Shown: positions 34,290-42,972 of the stretch, piece after piece
Layout: each line of letters starts with the position of its first letter
How positions within the stretch are numbered: the first letter of the stretch is position 1
Source of the DNA: Roseivirga sp. UBA6061
GTDB taxonomy: Bacteria; Bacteroidota; Bacteroidia; Cytophagales; Cyclobacteriaceae
Length of the DNA: 64,000 nt
Direction of reading: 5' to 3'
Assembly: GCA_002427745.1 (NCBI GenBank)
Contig: DIYF01000085.1
Location: 57,734-121,733, forward strand
Notes under the pieces: generated by a model
Told to the model about the DNA's origin: nothing
Databases searched by the model: none
Seen by the model: only the letters and a program-made list of their open reading frames with translations
Position numbers and translations under genes: made by a program

Positions 34290-34691
34290 ATGAGAAACAT
34301 AACCAAACTGGGTGTTGCCGTTGCCATTGCTCTCATCGCGATGATCAGTAGCGCCCAAATGATCAAAGACAATCAAACAATGGAACAAAGCACAAAAACA
34401 ACACTTATTGTCACTTCTACCATTAACCCCAATGAGATGGAGGCTCTGCAAACTTACGTACAGTCCGTAATGCCGATGCTGCTGGAAATTGGCGGTCAGG
34501 TGGTGAAGAGAACTAAAGTAACCGATGTATACTTTGGTGAGAAGCCTGCCGAAATGGTGCTGATGATGGACTTTCCTTCTAAAAAAGCACTCAAAAACAT
34601 GTTCGACAGCGAAGCCTATCAGGCGCTTATCCCTTTGCGCAATAAAGGATTTACAAAGGTAGACATTCTCTTTGCAGAGGAGATGGAATAG
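34290..34691 (+). CDS. Exported DUF1330-like small protein
   Basis: 133 residues from ATG 34290. An in-frame codon at 34263 would put nine residues in front of a good signal peptide (MRNITKLGVAVAIALIAMISSAQ), so the later start is used. The mature domain is ferredoxin-like (LIVTSTINPNEMEALQTYVQ, GQVVKRTKVTDVYF, VLMMDFPSKKALKNMFDSEA, YQALIPLRNKGFTKVDILFA), as in DUF1330 and antibiotic-biosynthesis monooxygenase relatives. Function unknown. It is flanked on both sides by copies of the same intergenic repeat. Confidence 0.8.
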   Translation: MRNITKLGVAVAIALIAMISSAQMIKDNQTMEQSTKTTLIVTSTINPNEMEALQTYVQSVMPMLLEIGGQVVKRTKVTDVYFGEKPAEMVLMMDFPSKKALKNMFDSEAYQALIPLRNKGFTKVDILFAEEME

Positions 34692-34754
34692 CATTGGAAT
34701 AAAGAACTGCCCTACCTATACCGGTTTACTGAGTAACTGACCCTTTACTTACTG

Positions 34755-34836
34755 AGGAGAGCGTTCTACCAATTCCACGCACATCCAGTCCACCAGGGCA
34801 TACGGATCAGAAATAAAGCAGCTTCCCGTATTCTAA
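34755..34836 (+). repeat. Leader segment duplicated ahead of repeat copy 2
   Basis: AGGAGAGCGTTCTACC to CCCGTATTCTAA. An almost identical segment lies at 35061-35144 (offset 306-308 bases; one base change early and a 2-base indel). It precedes repeat copy 2 without gap, showing that copies 2 and 3 share a longer duplicated unit that copy 1 lacks. The 840 bases 34692-35531 contain no gene, only these repeats and the direct repeat pair at 35296-35355. Confidence 0.8.
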
Positions 34837-34983
34837 TCATCAGGGTCCTCTGCGAGAGCCCCTGTTGGTGGTGGAGAGAGGCTCTGATGATGGTGGATTC
34901 GGTCCATTGCTCATTGGTCCGACCACAGGGAGTGGTCAGACCAATGCCCCTCCCTGCTGCGATGACCATGGATACCAGGACAC
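34837..34983 (+). repeat. Hairpin-rich intergenic repeat, copy 2
   Basis: Same order of elements as copy 1: CATCAGGGTCCTCTGCGAGAG, GGTGGTGGAGAGAGG, then hairpin CATTGGTC-c-GACCAC / GTGGTC-a-GACCAATG (34912-34946; 14 pairs with one central C-A mismatch, loop AGGGA), and an end GATGACCATGGATACCAGGAC matching copy 1. Confidence 0.8.
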
Positions 34984-35060
34984 AGTTCGCTTATTCATGC
35001 TATACCCGAGAGAACCACCCTCAGCACCTGTTCACTGCATTACCAGCCCTCTCTTTCCTT

Positions 35061-35144
35061 AGGAGAGTGTTCTACCAATTCCACGCACATCCAGTCTACA
35101 CCAGGGCATACGGATCAGAAATAAAGCAGCTTCCCGTATTCTAA
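35061..35144 (+). repeat. Leader segment duplicated ahead of repeat copy 3
   Basis: Near-identical to 34755-34836, with TACACC for CACC near the middle. Together with the repeat that follows it, a unit of roughly 200 bases is duplicated in direct orientation. Confidence 0.8.
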
Positions 35145-35259
35145 TCATCAGGGTCCTCTGCGAGAGACCCTGATGGTGGTGGATCCGGTCCATTGTTCAT
35201 TGGTCCGACCACAGGGCGTAGTCAGACCGATATGCCCCCTACTCCTCCCGAGGCATGGT
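35145..35259 (+). repeat. Hairpin-rich intergenic repeat, copy 3
   Basis: Shortened copy: one of the two GGTGGTGG blocks is missing. First hairpin is best here: CATCAGGGT-c-CTCT / AGAG-ACCCTGATG with loop GCG (35146-35175). The second hairpin (CATTGGTC-c-GACCAC, 35177 on) has one more mismatch (GTAGTC) than in copies 1 and 2. Confidence 0.8.
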
Positions 35260-35295
35260 ACCTTCACTTAACCAAAAGTGCCACTTCACACCTAT

Positions 35296-35355
35296 AAAAA
35301 CTACATTTAGGAACTTTTAAATTCCTAGTCCGTTTTTAAAAACTACATTTAGGAA
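35296..35355 (+). repeat. Pair of 18-bp direct repeats 42 bases apart
   Basis: AAAAACTACATTTAGGAA occurs at 35296-35313 and again, identically, at 35338-35355, start to start 42 bases (four helical turns). Between them AGGAA..TTCCT forms an inverted repeat around TTTTAAA. Upstream of the 35532 gene; looks like a paired binding site for a regulator on one face of the DNA, or a recombination remnant. Confidence 0.6.
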
Positions 35356-35531
35356 TTAAATAAGTTTTATAAACAAGAGCCGGCAGGTTGGTACGGGTAC
35401 CAAAACAGGCCTTTTGCCGCAAACACTGAGGATACGAAAATCAGGCTTTGGGTAAAGTAACCGGCTTCTCTTCAATGGTCTTCAGAGAGTATTCCTCAGA
35501 AATATATGGTCAAATCTCAAAATTCAATTCA

Positions 35532-36101
35532 ATGAAAAACGAACAGGAAAGCAGCCTCAAACGGCTGCAGAAAGAACTCTTTTGGTCAAAGGTTCTTAAT
35601 GTCGCACTACTGCCACTTACATGTCTGGCACTCTATCTGGCGTTCAATAACCAGTCCAGATTAAGTCCAGAAAACCTGGCCAGTGCCATGAGGCACGAAG
35701 TCATCAGGGTTAGAGGACTTGTGGCAGAAGATGAAAATGGCATTGAACGGGTCTGGGTGGGAGCTCCTGTACCCGATCCTCTCATTTTAGGGAGAAGAAT
35801 CAGTCGCGGTGAATCAGGCAGTGGCATACTCCTTTTTGATAAAGACGGTACTGAAAGAAGTGGTTATATGACCTTCGACTCTAATAATTCGGTAGGTATC
35901 ACTTTCGATGAAGTCTCCCGCATGGTTGGCAACATTATAGCCAATGAGGCAGGTGGCATGCGGATCATGATGCGAGATGAATACGGTAATATGTCATACT
36001 ATGGTACCGGGCAAGACGGTCCTTTTATATCGCAAAGACAGCCCTCTTTCCAGAGAAGCCCGCTTGTCATCAGCCCTGACTCTCTCAGTCTTCCCAAGTA
36101 A
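35532..36101 (+). CDS. Single-pass membrane protein of unknown function
   Basis: 189 residues from ATG 35532 (an in-frame TTG at 35448 is rejected because the stretch between looks like leader). A charged N-terminus (MKNEQESSLKRLQKE) precedes one membrane segment VLNVALLPLTCLALYLAF (about 20-37). The outside part repeats a pattern IRVRGLVAEDENGIERVWVGAPVPDP, GILLFDKDGTERSGYMTFD and MRIMMRDEYGNMSYYG: three DxxGxxR/Y strands as in small beta-helical or hairpin repeats. I believe similar proteins are common in Bacteroidota, but know no function. Followed by the WD40 gene after 22 bases. Confidence 0.75.
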   Translation: MKNEQESSLKRLQKELFWSKVLNVALLPLTCLALYLAFNNQSRLSPENLASAMRHEVIRVRGLVAEDENGIERVWVGAPVPDPLILGRRISRGESGSGILLFDKDGTERSGYMTFDSNNSVGITFDEVSRMVGNIIANEAGGMRIMMRDEYGNMSYYGTGQDGPFISQRQPSFQRSPLVISPDSLSLPK

Positions 36102-36123
36102 CACAGCTCAAAAGACAACAATC

Positions 36124-37134
36124 ATGAAACTTAAGATATTATTATCCATCATCACCACCTTATCGGTTCTGGCAGCTCCCTGCAAACCAGACAAAGCTCC
36201 TGCTCACACTTATAAGAACTCCCCTGTCCTCCTTACCGGTCACAAGACAGGTATATCGTCCATCCGGTTCACCCCGGACAATCGCTGGCTGGTCAGTACC
36301 GGCCTCGACCATACGGTGAGGATTTACAGTACAGATACCTGGCTGGAAGCAAGCGTTCTGACGGCACATGAAAATGAGGTTTTCACTGTTGCCTTTTCAT
36401 CGGACAGCAGGTACATGGCTACATCAGATTTTGACGGAAAGGTACTCATCTGGGATTTTCAAAAAAGAGAACAAATCAGGTCAATATCTCTGGAGCATTA
36501 TTCCATCTCTCTCGATATTTCTTCTGACGGTGTACTCGCCATTGGTACAAACAATGCAGAAGTGAAGCTTTTGGATATAGAAACTAATGAATCACTGGGT
36601 ATCATTGATACAAGTTACCCTGTCAACATTCTTCAGTTTATCAATGGCGGATCGGAACTGGTCACAGCCGGACCTTTGAGTATCTGGAACACGAAAACAC
36701 TGGAACTCATAGAACGCCCGAGGACGGTTGGCGGTATTTACGGACTGGCCATCTCTAAAGATGGTGAAAGAGTCGCCAGTTCACATGCCATAGGCAGAGC
36801 ACAGATTTACACAAAAGCTGAAAACAAGATCACTCACTATTTACGTGTTAAAAAGCCCGGTAAAACGGTCTATGAAGGAGGATACAAAAACGTGCCTACC
36901 ATCGTAGCTTTGTCTTCTGTGGCCTTTGTAAATAATGACAATCAACTCGTTACGGGAGGAGCGGATGGCAAAGTGCGACTTCACGATATTGCCACCTCAG
37001 AAATCATTTCTGAAATCGGGTCTCATGAAAGGTCCGTGACAAGTCTGGCTGTCTCTCAAAATGGTAAATACCTGGCTTCAGCCGGTATGGATGCTACCAT
37101 ACAGGTCTGGGAAGTCAAAAGTCTAAACCCTTAA
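36124..37134 (+). CDS. Exported WD40-repeat beta-propeller protein
   Basis: 336 residues from ATG 36124, choosing the start that yields the signal MKLKILLSIITTLSVLAAPC; the residue before Cys is Pro, so lipidation is doubtful. Typical WD40 blades are seen: GHKTGISSIRFTPDNRWLVS..DHTVRIYST, AHENEVFTVAFSSDSRYMAT..DGKVLIWD, ASSHAIGRAQIYTK, VTGGADGKVRLHD and SHERSVTSLAVSQNGKYLAS..DATIQVWE. About seven blades, a closed ring. Such proteins are docking platforms; the partner is unknown. Probably co-transcribed with the membrane protein before it and, 47 bases on, with the zinc protease gene; a small hairpin (CCCGCT/AGCGGG, 37144-37163) sits between them. Confidence 0.87.
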   Translation: MKLKILLSIITTLSVLAAPCKPDKAPAHTYKNSPVLLTGHKTGISSIRFTPDNRWLVSTGLDHTVRIYSTDTWLEASVLTAHENEVFTVAFSSDSRYMATSDFDGKVLIWDFQKREQIRSISLEHYSISLDISSDGVLAIGTNNAEVKLLDIETNESLGIIDTSYPVNILQFINGGSELVTAGPLSIWNTKTLELIERPRTVGGIYGLAISKDGERVASSHAIGRAQIYTKAENKITHYLRVKKPGKTVYEGGYKNVPTIVALSSVAFVNNDNQLVTGGADGKVRLHDIATSEIISEIGSHERSVTSLAVSQNGKYLASAGMDATIQVWEVKSLNP

Positions 37135-37181
37135 TTACCCTGGCCCGCTTCTCAGGGAGCGGGTCACGCAATTCGCCTTAA

Positions 37182-38294
37182 ATGAAGAAGTTTTTGATAT
37201 TAATTGCTTTGTCAGTACTGGTTCAGGCATGTGAAAACACAAATGAAACATCCCGTCAGGAAGCACCATTAAGCAACCTGAGTACAGAATCGGCTGAAAT
37301 GGTACTGACCGTTGCGGACAAGCTACAACGGGGAGAAGTTGTTTCTGATGCAGACTGGAATGCTCTGTTTAAAACCAAGGGTTATCAGGCCTACCTGATC
37401 TATTCTGATTCGGTATCCAAAAAAGCGATGTTAAGGGAAACTCTGGAGCTGGTTTTTAACAGAGCACGTTCTCAGGAGCTGGATAGCCTGCTGGCCATAC
37501 CGGTGATCAAGATGAACGCAGCAGCCCTCCGTTTGATTACACTTCAGAATATTCATGCCTTAAAACTCAATATGGACAAGGCCCGGACTTTTCTGGATGC
37601 TGCTCCTTTTGAAAAAATTGTAGCAGATGCCGATTCTATTGCCAGGGCCTATCTGCCCCCAGGATTTAAACACAAACCCACCGCCCTCTCTGATACTTAC
37701 TTTATAAGTGCTGATCCGGACGGAATGGTTACGAGTAAGGCCATAGTAATAGATTTACAGGTGGCCATAGAAATGAACTCTATGGACCTAAGCCACCTCA
37801 TTGCTCATGAATTTCATCATAATTACAGGGCGTTGAGCACCCCTCAGACGGAAGATCCTTTTATGTCAGCTATTAACAAAGTTCATCAGGAAGGAATCGC
37901 AGATTTGATAGACAAAGACCAGCCGCCTGTTTCAAAACTGGGGCTCTACCCTCAGATGATCATAGATCTGTATAATAATGATTATTTCAATACCCCGACC
38001 AAACTGGCACAGTTAGACGATATAGTGGTGCAATACAGCAAGGGAGAGATTGATTATCAGGCCTTCAGCAATCAGATCAGTCGTTTCTTTCTTTTCGGGG
38101 GGCATACCAACGGCTTTTACATGTCTTCTCTTATTAAAAAAGAGCTGGGTATACAGGCCCTCATTGAGACTTTTGACAGCCCCGTTGCCTTCTTCGAGCT
38201 CTACATCAAAGCCGCCAGGAGTTCCCCGGATGACCACCAGTTCAGTACCGCATTTCAGGACTTCATCGAGAGCAAAAAAGGCTCTGGTGGTTGA
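37182..38294 (+). CDS. Lipoprotein zinc protease, DUF5700-like
   Basis: 370 residues. Signal MKKFLILIALSVLVQAC, Cys17. Zinc motif H209-E210-F-H-H213 (AHEFHHNYRAL) with a probable third ligand E237 in VHQEGIADLIDK. Long helical N-terminal part (about 40-150). The arrangement fits DUF5700, a putative Zn-dependent peptidase family in Bacteroidota, close to DUF2268. Substrate unknown. The last codons (KKGSGG) lie in the left arm of a bidirectional terminator, so the protein end is constrained by the RNA structure. Confidence 0.8.
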   Translation: MKKFLILIALSVLVQACENTNETSRQEAPLSNLSTESAEMVLTVADKLQRGEVVSDADWNALFKTKGYQAYLIYSDSVSKKAMLRETLELVFNRARSQELDSLLAIPVIKMNAAALRLITLQNIHALKLNMDKARTFLDAAPFEKIVADADSIARAYLPPGFKHKPTALSDTYFISADPDGMVTSKAIVIDLQVAIEMNSMDLSHLIAHEFHHNYRALSTPQTEDPFMSAINKVHQEGIADLIDKDQPPVSKLGLYPQMIIDLYNNDYFNTPTKLAQLDDIVVQYSKGEIDYQAFSNQISRFFLFGGHTNGFYMSSLIKKELGIQALIETFDSPVAFFELYIKAARSSPDDHQFSTAFQDFIESKKGSGG

Positions 38295-38305
38295 CCAGAG
38301 CCTTT
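38277..38305. terminator. Bidirectional intrinsic terminator between convergent protease genes
   Basis: AAAGGCTCTGGT (38277-38288), loop GGTTG, ACCAGAGCCTTT (38294-38305): perfect 12-bp stem. On the reverse strand it is followed by six T; on the forward strand by TTTG. It serves both the DUF5700-like gene (overlapping its last codons) and the M61 gene ending at 38330. Confidence 0.85.
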
Positions 38306-38329
38306 GAATTTCTATTCTTCAGAGTAAGA

Positions 38330-39847
38330 CTATCGCTCCAGATTCTTACTCCATATCTCAAAAAGACGCTCCTGGGCAGGTGACATTTCTTCCATCTTCT
38401 TCACCAATGTTCCCTCAATCTGAATACCCACCTTGGCAAAGTATTCCGAGAGAGGAAGTTCTTTATTATCGAGTACATAGTCGTCAAAAAACTGCCTGAT
38501 TTCAGGATAAGTCATGGCAGCCAGGTCATCGAAGAAGGTAGCCTCAGATACCGGTTTGCCCTTACCATACTTTTCAATCAGATCAAGCAGGAGTTCACGT
38601 AAGCCCATTTTGCCATCTGAAAGCTCAAGCAGGCGAATGTCCAGCAGGTTGCCAATGAGAGAGCCTTTAAAGTAAATATTACCGTATTGTCGGGAGCCTT
38701 CAGTGGTAAAAGACTCTTCCGCCAGCTTCCTGAGGCTCCAGTCCGAGTTAAAGACCTGCTGGTTTACCAGAATTTTTTGTCGCACGCTACCCATCAGGTA
38801 TTCGTCCAGGGTCAGCTCACCCGCCCTGTAAAGCAATATGTTTGAGGCCCATTCGGTTACGCCCTCATATAGCCAAAGATGAACAGAGGGGGTCGGCTTC
38901 ACAAAGTTGAATTCTTCTACAATCTCACTATGAATGTTGAGCGGGGTGACAATATGAAAAAACTCATGAGAGGCAATATCCGTCACAGCCTGTACCTGCT
39001 GCGGTGTATTGAAGTCATTCTCAATCAGGGTATATTCTGAGCTGTAAGAGTGCTCCCAGGCTCCTGTAGCCCCTCTTGTATCTGTGGCAAAGTGATAGAG
39101 AAAGGTGTAACGATCCACTGGTAAATCAATCAGAAAATCCCTGGTCGCCTGCAACATGCTACTCATACTCTCCAGAAGGCGGTCAGAAGAAATCTTGTCA
39201 TTTTGCGAATAGGTATAGATCACTACCTCTGTATCCGCAATCCGGGTGCTAGCACGGGTAAGCTTACCTAAGAGAATGGGGGAATCTACTGCATGATCGT
39301 AATCTGTTGCTTTATAAACGCCTTTATCCTCCGAAAGGGCTGTACCCACCTCCCAGCCATCACGGCCTTTGAGTGTAAGGGTCAGCGGGCTTTTTTGTAA
39401 ACCATGGAAATAGCCCAGCATGGTGTGCACATTGATCAGGGCATGATCTTCTTCCAGAGAGGAACCCGCCATGGGATAGATGGGATATTCTGAAAGCGGG
39501 GTATCGAAGGTCTCAGCGACTTTATAGGTAAGTTTGTGCACCTTCCTCGGGTCACTGATTTTGTATTGATTCACGGAAAGCTTTTCTACCTCAAGCGCTT
39601 TTCCCTTCTTATCAAAGGCTTCAAAATCACTAATCAAACGACCAATATTCATGGTCTGATAGGTACCTGGTGCTGTTGAGGCAAACTGAAAAGTAGAAGC
39701 TTCTTTCAATTTGCCCGGATAGAGCGTAATGTTAAAGGTATCGGTGCTCTGCGTCATATCGATGGTATAGCGCATTTCCGGTAGCTTCTGTGCAATAAGA
39801 GAGGTTGCTGCATAAAGAAACACAGCGATCAGTGAAAGCTTTCTCAT
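38330..39847 (-). CDS. M61 family (glycyl aminopeptidase-type) metallopeptidase
   Basis: 505 residues from ATG 39847, which opens a signal peptide MRKLSLIAVFLYAATSLIAQ; the open frame upstream is leader. Zinc motif H294-E295-F-F-H298 (IASHEFFHIVTPLN) with third ligand E328 in LYEGVTEW, the order of M61 peptidases. The N-terminal domain (YTIDMTQSTDTFNITLYP to about 200) is the usual beta domain. The C-terminal PDZ domain present in many M61 proteins is absent, so the protein is about 100 residues short. Periplasmic aminopeptidase; substrate not known. 180 bases of non-coding DNA separate it from the molybdoenzyme. Confidence 0.9.
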   Translation of the reverse strand: MRKLSLIAVFLYAATSLIAQKLPEMRYTIDMTQSTDTFNITLYPGKLKEASTFQFASTAPGTYQTMNIGRLISDFEAFDKKGKALEVEKLSVNQYKISDPRKVHKLTYKVAETFDTPLSEYPIYPMAGSSLEEDHALINVHTMLGYFHGLQKSPLTLTLKGRDGWEVGTALSEDKGVYKATDYDHAVDSPILLGKLTRASTRIADTEVVIYTYSQNDKISSDRLLESMSSMLQATRDFLIDLPVDRYTFLYHFATDTRGATGAWEHSYSSEYTLIENDFNTPQQVQAVTDIASHEFFHIVTPLNIHSEIVEEFNFVKPTPSVHLWLYEGVTEWASNILLYRAGELTLDEYLMGSVRQKILVNQQVFNSDWSLRKLAEESFTTEGSRQYGNIYFKGSLIGNLLDIRLLELSDGKMGLRELLLDLIEKYGKGKPVSEATFFDDLAAMTYPEIRQFFDDYVLDNKELPLSEYFAKVGIQIEGTLVKKMEEMSPAQERLFEIWSKNLER

Positions 39848-40027
39848 ATCTGGACCTTTTAGATTCCCAACAGGAAGACGGTATTGAATTTCCGTGCCCG
39901 TTTCCCTAATGAGGGCCGAAATTAACAATTTATCGTCCGCTGTGGATATTCCGACTTGTTGAGATTTGTGTTTTTGTATGCATTCTGCAAGCAAACTGTC
40001 AATCTGGTAAGCAAGCTGAAGCTCTGG

Positions 40028-42304
40028 CTATACCTTTTCCAGTTTCACCCTGACGTTTTTGTGATAGGGTGTTTTGGCCAGAGGATCACAGTCTCTCAGG
40101 TCTGTTAGCAAATTGGGCAATACGCCTAACACCTCATCATTCGCCTCACCGGGATAGCTATAGCCATAACCATGAGGCATAGACAAAGTACCTTCAGGAA
40201 TATCATCAGTGACAAGTGTCTGAATTTGTATGACGCCTACCCGGGAACTGCACCTGACCGTATCACCAGTAGCTACCCCCAATAATTCGGCATCGGCCGG
40301 ATTAATTTTCAACTGCCCGATACGATCTTTCTTACGCCACTCAGGATTACGCAGAATACCATTGGCATTATAAGACCTGCGTTCACCGGCCATCAGGTTA
40401 AAAGGATATTGTTTGTAAAGCTCCCTTTCTTCAGCTTCCACTTCCGTCAGTTTATCTAACCAATCGAGCATTTCAGGAATCTCCAGATGCACTTTTTTGT
40501 CTTTGTGACGAATCAGATTCCAGCCCTCCTCCTGTGTATGTTCACTGATCAGTGTGCCAGAGGGACTGTTGAGTATTTTGTTAAAGAGTGCCTCACCCAA
40601 TCGATACCCCTTCCCTTTCAATCCGGTTCTGCGTACAGCTTCCGGGTACCTGTCTGCATATCGGTGAGCTCCAATCCATACCAATGAGGCGACCTTGCTA
40701 TATGAATGTGGTAGCGCCTTGCCAATAGTTTCCTTGAGTACAAAAAGTGTATACTTCTTCCACTTCGGCCTTATAGAAAGTGTCATGGCCAAAGCCAGCG
40801 GGAACAAACGGAGTCGGGGGAATTTTCGGTCTACTCTGGCAATAGCAGCAAGCAGCGGAAAAGATGCCGGTACCTCTCCCATTGCGGTTGCCAGCCTGTG
40901 ATAGATTTCCGGTTCATCCAGGCTGTTGGCCAAAGGCTTGCTGACAGGGTGCCGCAGGTGAAAGAAGTTTTTCGGAAACTCCAGGTTGAAAAAGGTAGCC
41001 TCCATTTTTTCGTACTGCGTGGCTGCGGGTAACACATAATCAGAAAGCACCGCAGTTTCAGTCATGGCCACCTCTATAGTCACGAGCAAGTCCAGTTTGG
41101 CATAAGCTTTTCGCTGAGCATGAGTATCCGGATAGTTGGCCACCGGGTTAGAACTATCCACCACCAGGGCGCGAAGCCTTTTAGGGTGGTCCGTATCTAT
41201 TTCCAGCGGCAGAATACCTGGCGGAAAGAGCTTCGCAATCCCCTTCATGCCTGTTACCTGTGTGGTAAGCCCACCTGCCTCAGGCTCTTTGGAATGGCCA
41301 ATAACCGGGATAAAATTCGTGTGCAGGGTATTGGTTCCCTCCTTGCCAAAGTTACCGGTGATTAAAAACAAAAGCCTTGATAAGTAGGCATTGAGGGTGC
41401 TGTTGTGACTCTGCTCAATCCCCAAATCAGATCTGATGGCAAAGGTACTGGCCGAGGCAATCCCCCTGGCTACCTTCCTGACATCTTCTTCCGACACCCC
41501 GGCAATACTACAGAACTGCGCTACATCGATTTGCAGAAAATGTGGTTTGACGGCTTCAAAACCGGTAGTTTTATCGGTCAGGAAGCTCTTGTCTTCGAGC
41601 TCTTCCTGTACAATTACACCCAGCAGGGCAGTCAGCAGAAAGGCGTCTTTCCCTGGTCTGACCTGTAGAAAGATGTCTGCTTTTTTGGCCGTTTCAGTAT
41701 TTCGGGGATCTACTACCACCATGGTCCTGTTCTTATTTCTGGACAGCTCATTAATAGTAGGCCGGGCCTTGGGAATACCATGCGATTGTACAGGGTTGGC
41801 TCCTATGATCAACACATACTCCGCTTCTCCTACTGCTTCGCAATAGTTAAGGTTTTGCCGGCCGAATAAATGTCCGTTCACCCAGAAATTCCCTGTTTTC
41901 TCCTGGGCCAAAGCCGAATAGATATACCGGGTCTGGCAGGCAGCCCTGAATGCGGCCCCAAAAGTACCTCCCAGATGGTTTCCCTGTCCGCCACCTCCCA
42001 CGTAGGCGATACTGGTACCACCATAGGTATCCCGAATGTCCACCAGCTTCTCTGCAATTTCTTTGATGGCCTGATCCCAGGATATCTCCTCGAACGAACC
42101 ATCCTCCTTGCGCTTCATGGGTGAGGTCACCCGTGCCTGGTCCTGATAGAAATTCAGCCGGGTAGCTTTTTGACAGAGGTATCCTTCTGAAATCGGGTGA
42201 GCCTTATCCCCAAGAATGCGCGTGTACTGCCCCGACTCATTCTGTTCAATCGTGATACCGCAGTTTTGCGAGCACAGGATGCAGGCTGTAGCTTTAGAAG
42301 TCAT
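40028..42304 (-). CDS. Molybdopterin-dependent oxidoreductase, formate dehydrogenase/nitrate reductase-like
   Basis: 758 residues. The N-terminal [4Fe-4S] motif is C8-x2-C11-x3-C15 and C44 (CILCSQNCG, GYLCQKATRL). Molybdopterin domains follow: EISWDQAIKEIAEKL, IIGANPVQSHGIPKARP, LVVDSSNPVANYPD, and the C-terminal dinucleotide-binding domain with LKINPADAELLGVATGDTVR and LSMPHGYGY. No Tat signal, so it is cytoplasmic. The polar residue replacing Sec/Cys that coordinates Mo is not clear to me. No electron-transfer subunit is adjacent. It starts 2 bases after the TetR gene stop, so the pair is one operon and TetR probably regulates it. Substrate unknown. Confidence 0.9.
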   Translation of the reverse strand: MTSKATACILCSQNCGITIEQNESGQYTRILGDKAHPISEGYLCQKATRLNFYQDQARVTSPMKRKEDGSFEEISWDQAIKEIAEKLVDIRDTYGGTSIAYVGGGGQGNHLGGTFGAAFRAACQTRYIYSALAQEKTGNFWVNGHLFGRQNLNYCEAVGEAEYVLIIGANPVQSHGIPKARPTINELSRNKNRTMVVVDPRNTETAKKADIFLQVRPGKDAFLLTALLGVIVQEELEDKSFLTDKTTGFEAVKPHFLQIDVAQFCSIAGVSEEDVRKVARGIASASTFAIRSDLGIEQSHNSTLNAYLSRLLFLITGNFGKEGTNTLHTNFIPVIGHSKEPEAGGLTTQVTGMKGIAKLFPPGILPLEIDTDHPKRLRALVVDSSNPVANYPDTHAQRKAYAKLDLLVTIEVAMTETAVLSDYVLPAATQYEKMEATFFNLEFPKNFFHLRHPVSKPLANSLDEPEIYHRLATAMGEVPASFPLLAAIARVDRKFPRLRLFPLALAMTLSIRPKWKKYTLFVLKETIGKALPHSYSKVASLVWIGAHRYADRYPEAVRRTGLKGKGYRLGEALFNKILNSPSGTLISEHTQEEGWNLIRHKDKKVHLEIPEMLDWLDKLTEVEAEERELYKQYPFNLMAGERRSYNANGILRNPEWRKKDRIGQLKINPADAELLGVATGDTVRCSSRVGVIQIQTLVTDDIPEGTLSMPHGYGYSYPGEANDEVLGVLPNLLTDLRDCDPLAKTPYHKNVRVKLEKV

Positions 42305-42306
42305 AA

Positions 42307-42939
42307 TCAGTTATTTGAGGTTTGAGAATGGGTGTCCGTGAAAATGAAATGTTCCATGTATTGCAGAAGCTGATCACAATTACCGAGTATGACCCGCCCC
42401 TCTCGAAGTAGTTTAGCCATCATGATACTGCCTTCTACCAGGGCCATGATGAACTGAGCTTCTCTGACAGGGTTGACTTCTTTCCTGAACTCCTTATTGG
42501 CAACTCCTTGTACGATAATGTTAACCAGGATGCCTGTGAGGTCTTCCAGCGCCTCTTTCACCGGCATTCTAAGCTCTTTATCGGTATCGTCTACTTCAAT
42601 GGCCGTGTTGAGAATGGGACAGCCCCCCTTAATGACCGGATTGGTGACAGATTTCAAAAAATTATCGACCAATCTGAGCAGTTGTGCTTTGGCCGGCTGA
42701 TTCTCTTCAATACCCTCCAGGTATGTGGCGCGCAATTGCCGGTAATTATACCGGAATGCTTCCTGAGCCAGATCTTTCTTAGAGGTGAAATGCCGATAGA
42801 TGCCGCCTTTTTGAAATCCTGTGGCATCAATCAGCATCTGTACTTTAGCTCCCTCAAAACCATGTACATTGAATACAGGTGCCGATTTCTCAATGATCTC
42901 CTGCCGGGAAGCGACCGGGTTTCTACTTGTTCTTTTCAA
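42307..42939 (-). CDS. TetR/AcrR-family transcriptional regulator
   Basis: 210 residues beginning with TTG; no ATG is available upstream in frame. Helix-turn-helix at residues about 28-50: VQMLIDATGFQKGGIYRHFTSKKDL. The ligand domain carries GGCPILNTAIEVDDTD, typical of the YxaF/AcrR-like subgroup that often senses lipophilic or aromatic compounds. A repressor with its own gene first in the operon, directly ahead of the molybdoenzyme. Upstream lies the partial palindrome 42973-42988 as a plausible autoregulatory site. Confidence 0.88.
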   Translation of the reverse strand: MKRTSRNPVASRQEIIEKSAPVFNVHGFEGAKVQMLIDATGFQKGGIYRHFTSKKDLAQEAFRYNYRQLRATYLEGIEENQPAKAQLLRLVDNFLKSVTNPVIKGGCPILNTAIEVDDTDKELRMPVKEALEDLTGILVNIIVQGVANKEFRKEVNPVREAQFIMALVEGSIMMAKLLREGRVILGNCDQLLQYMEHFIFTDTHSQTSNN

Positions 42940-42972
42940 AGGACTATGTCTGTTTACTCCTATAAATATAAG

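Noticed and set aside
34865..35144. Short forward frames in the intergenic repeat region
   Set aside because: They are created by the repeat blocks (GGTGGTGG, GACCA), change frame between copies and have no conserved protein sequence.
34038..35259. CRISPR-like array
   Set aside because: Only three units with unequal spacing, internal variation, hairpins longer than CRISPR repeats, and no cas genes.
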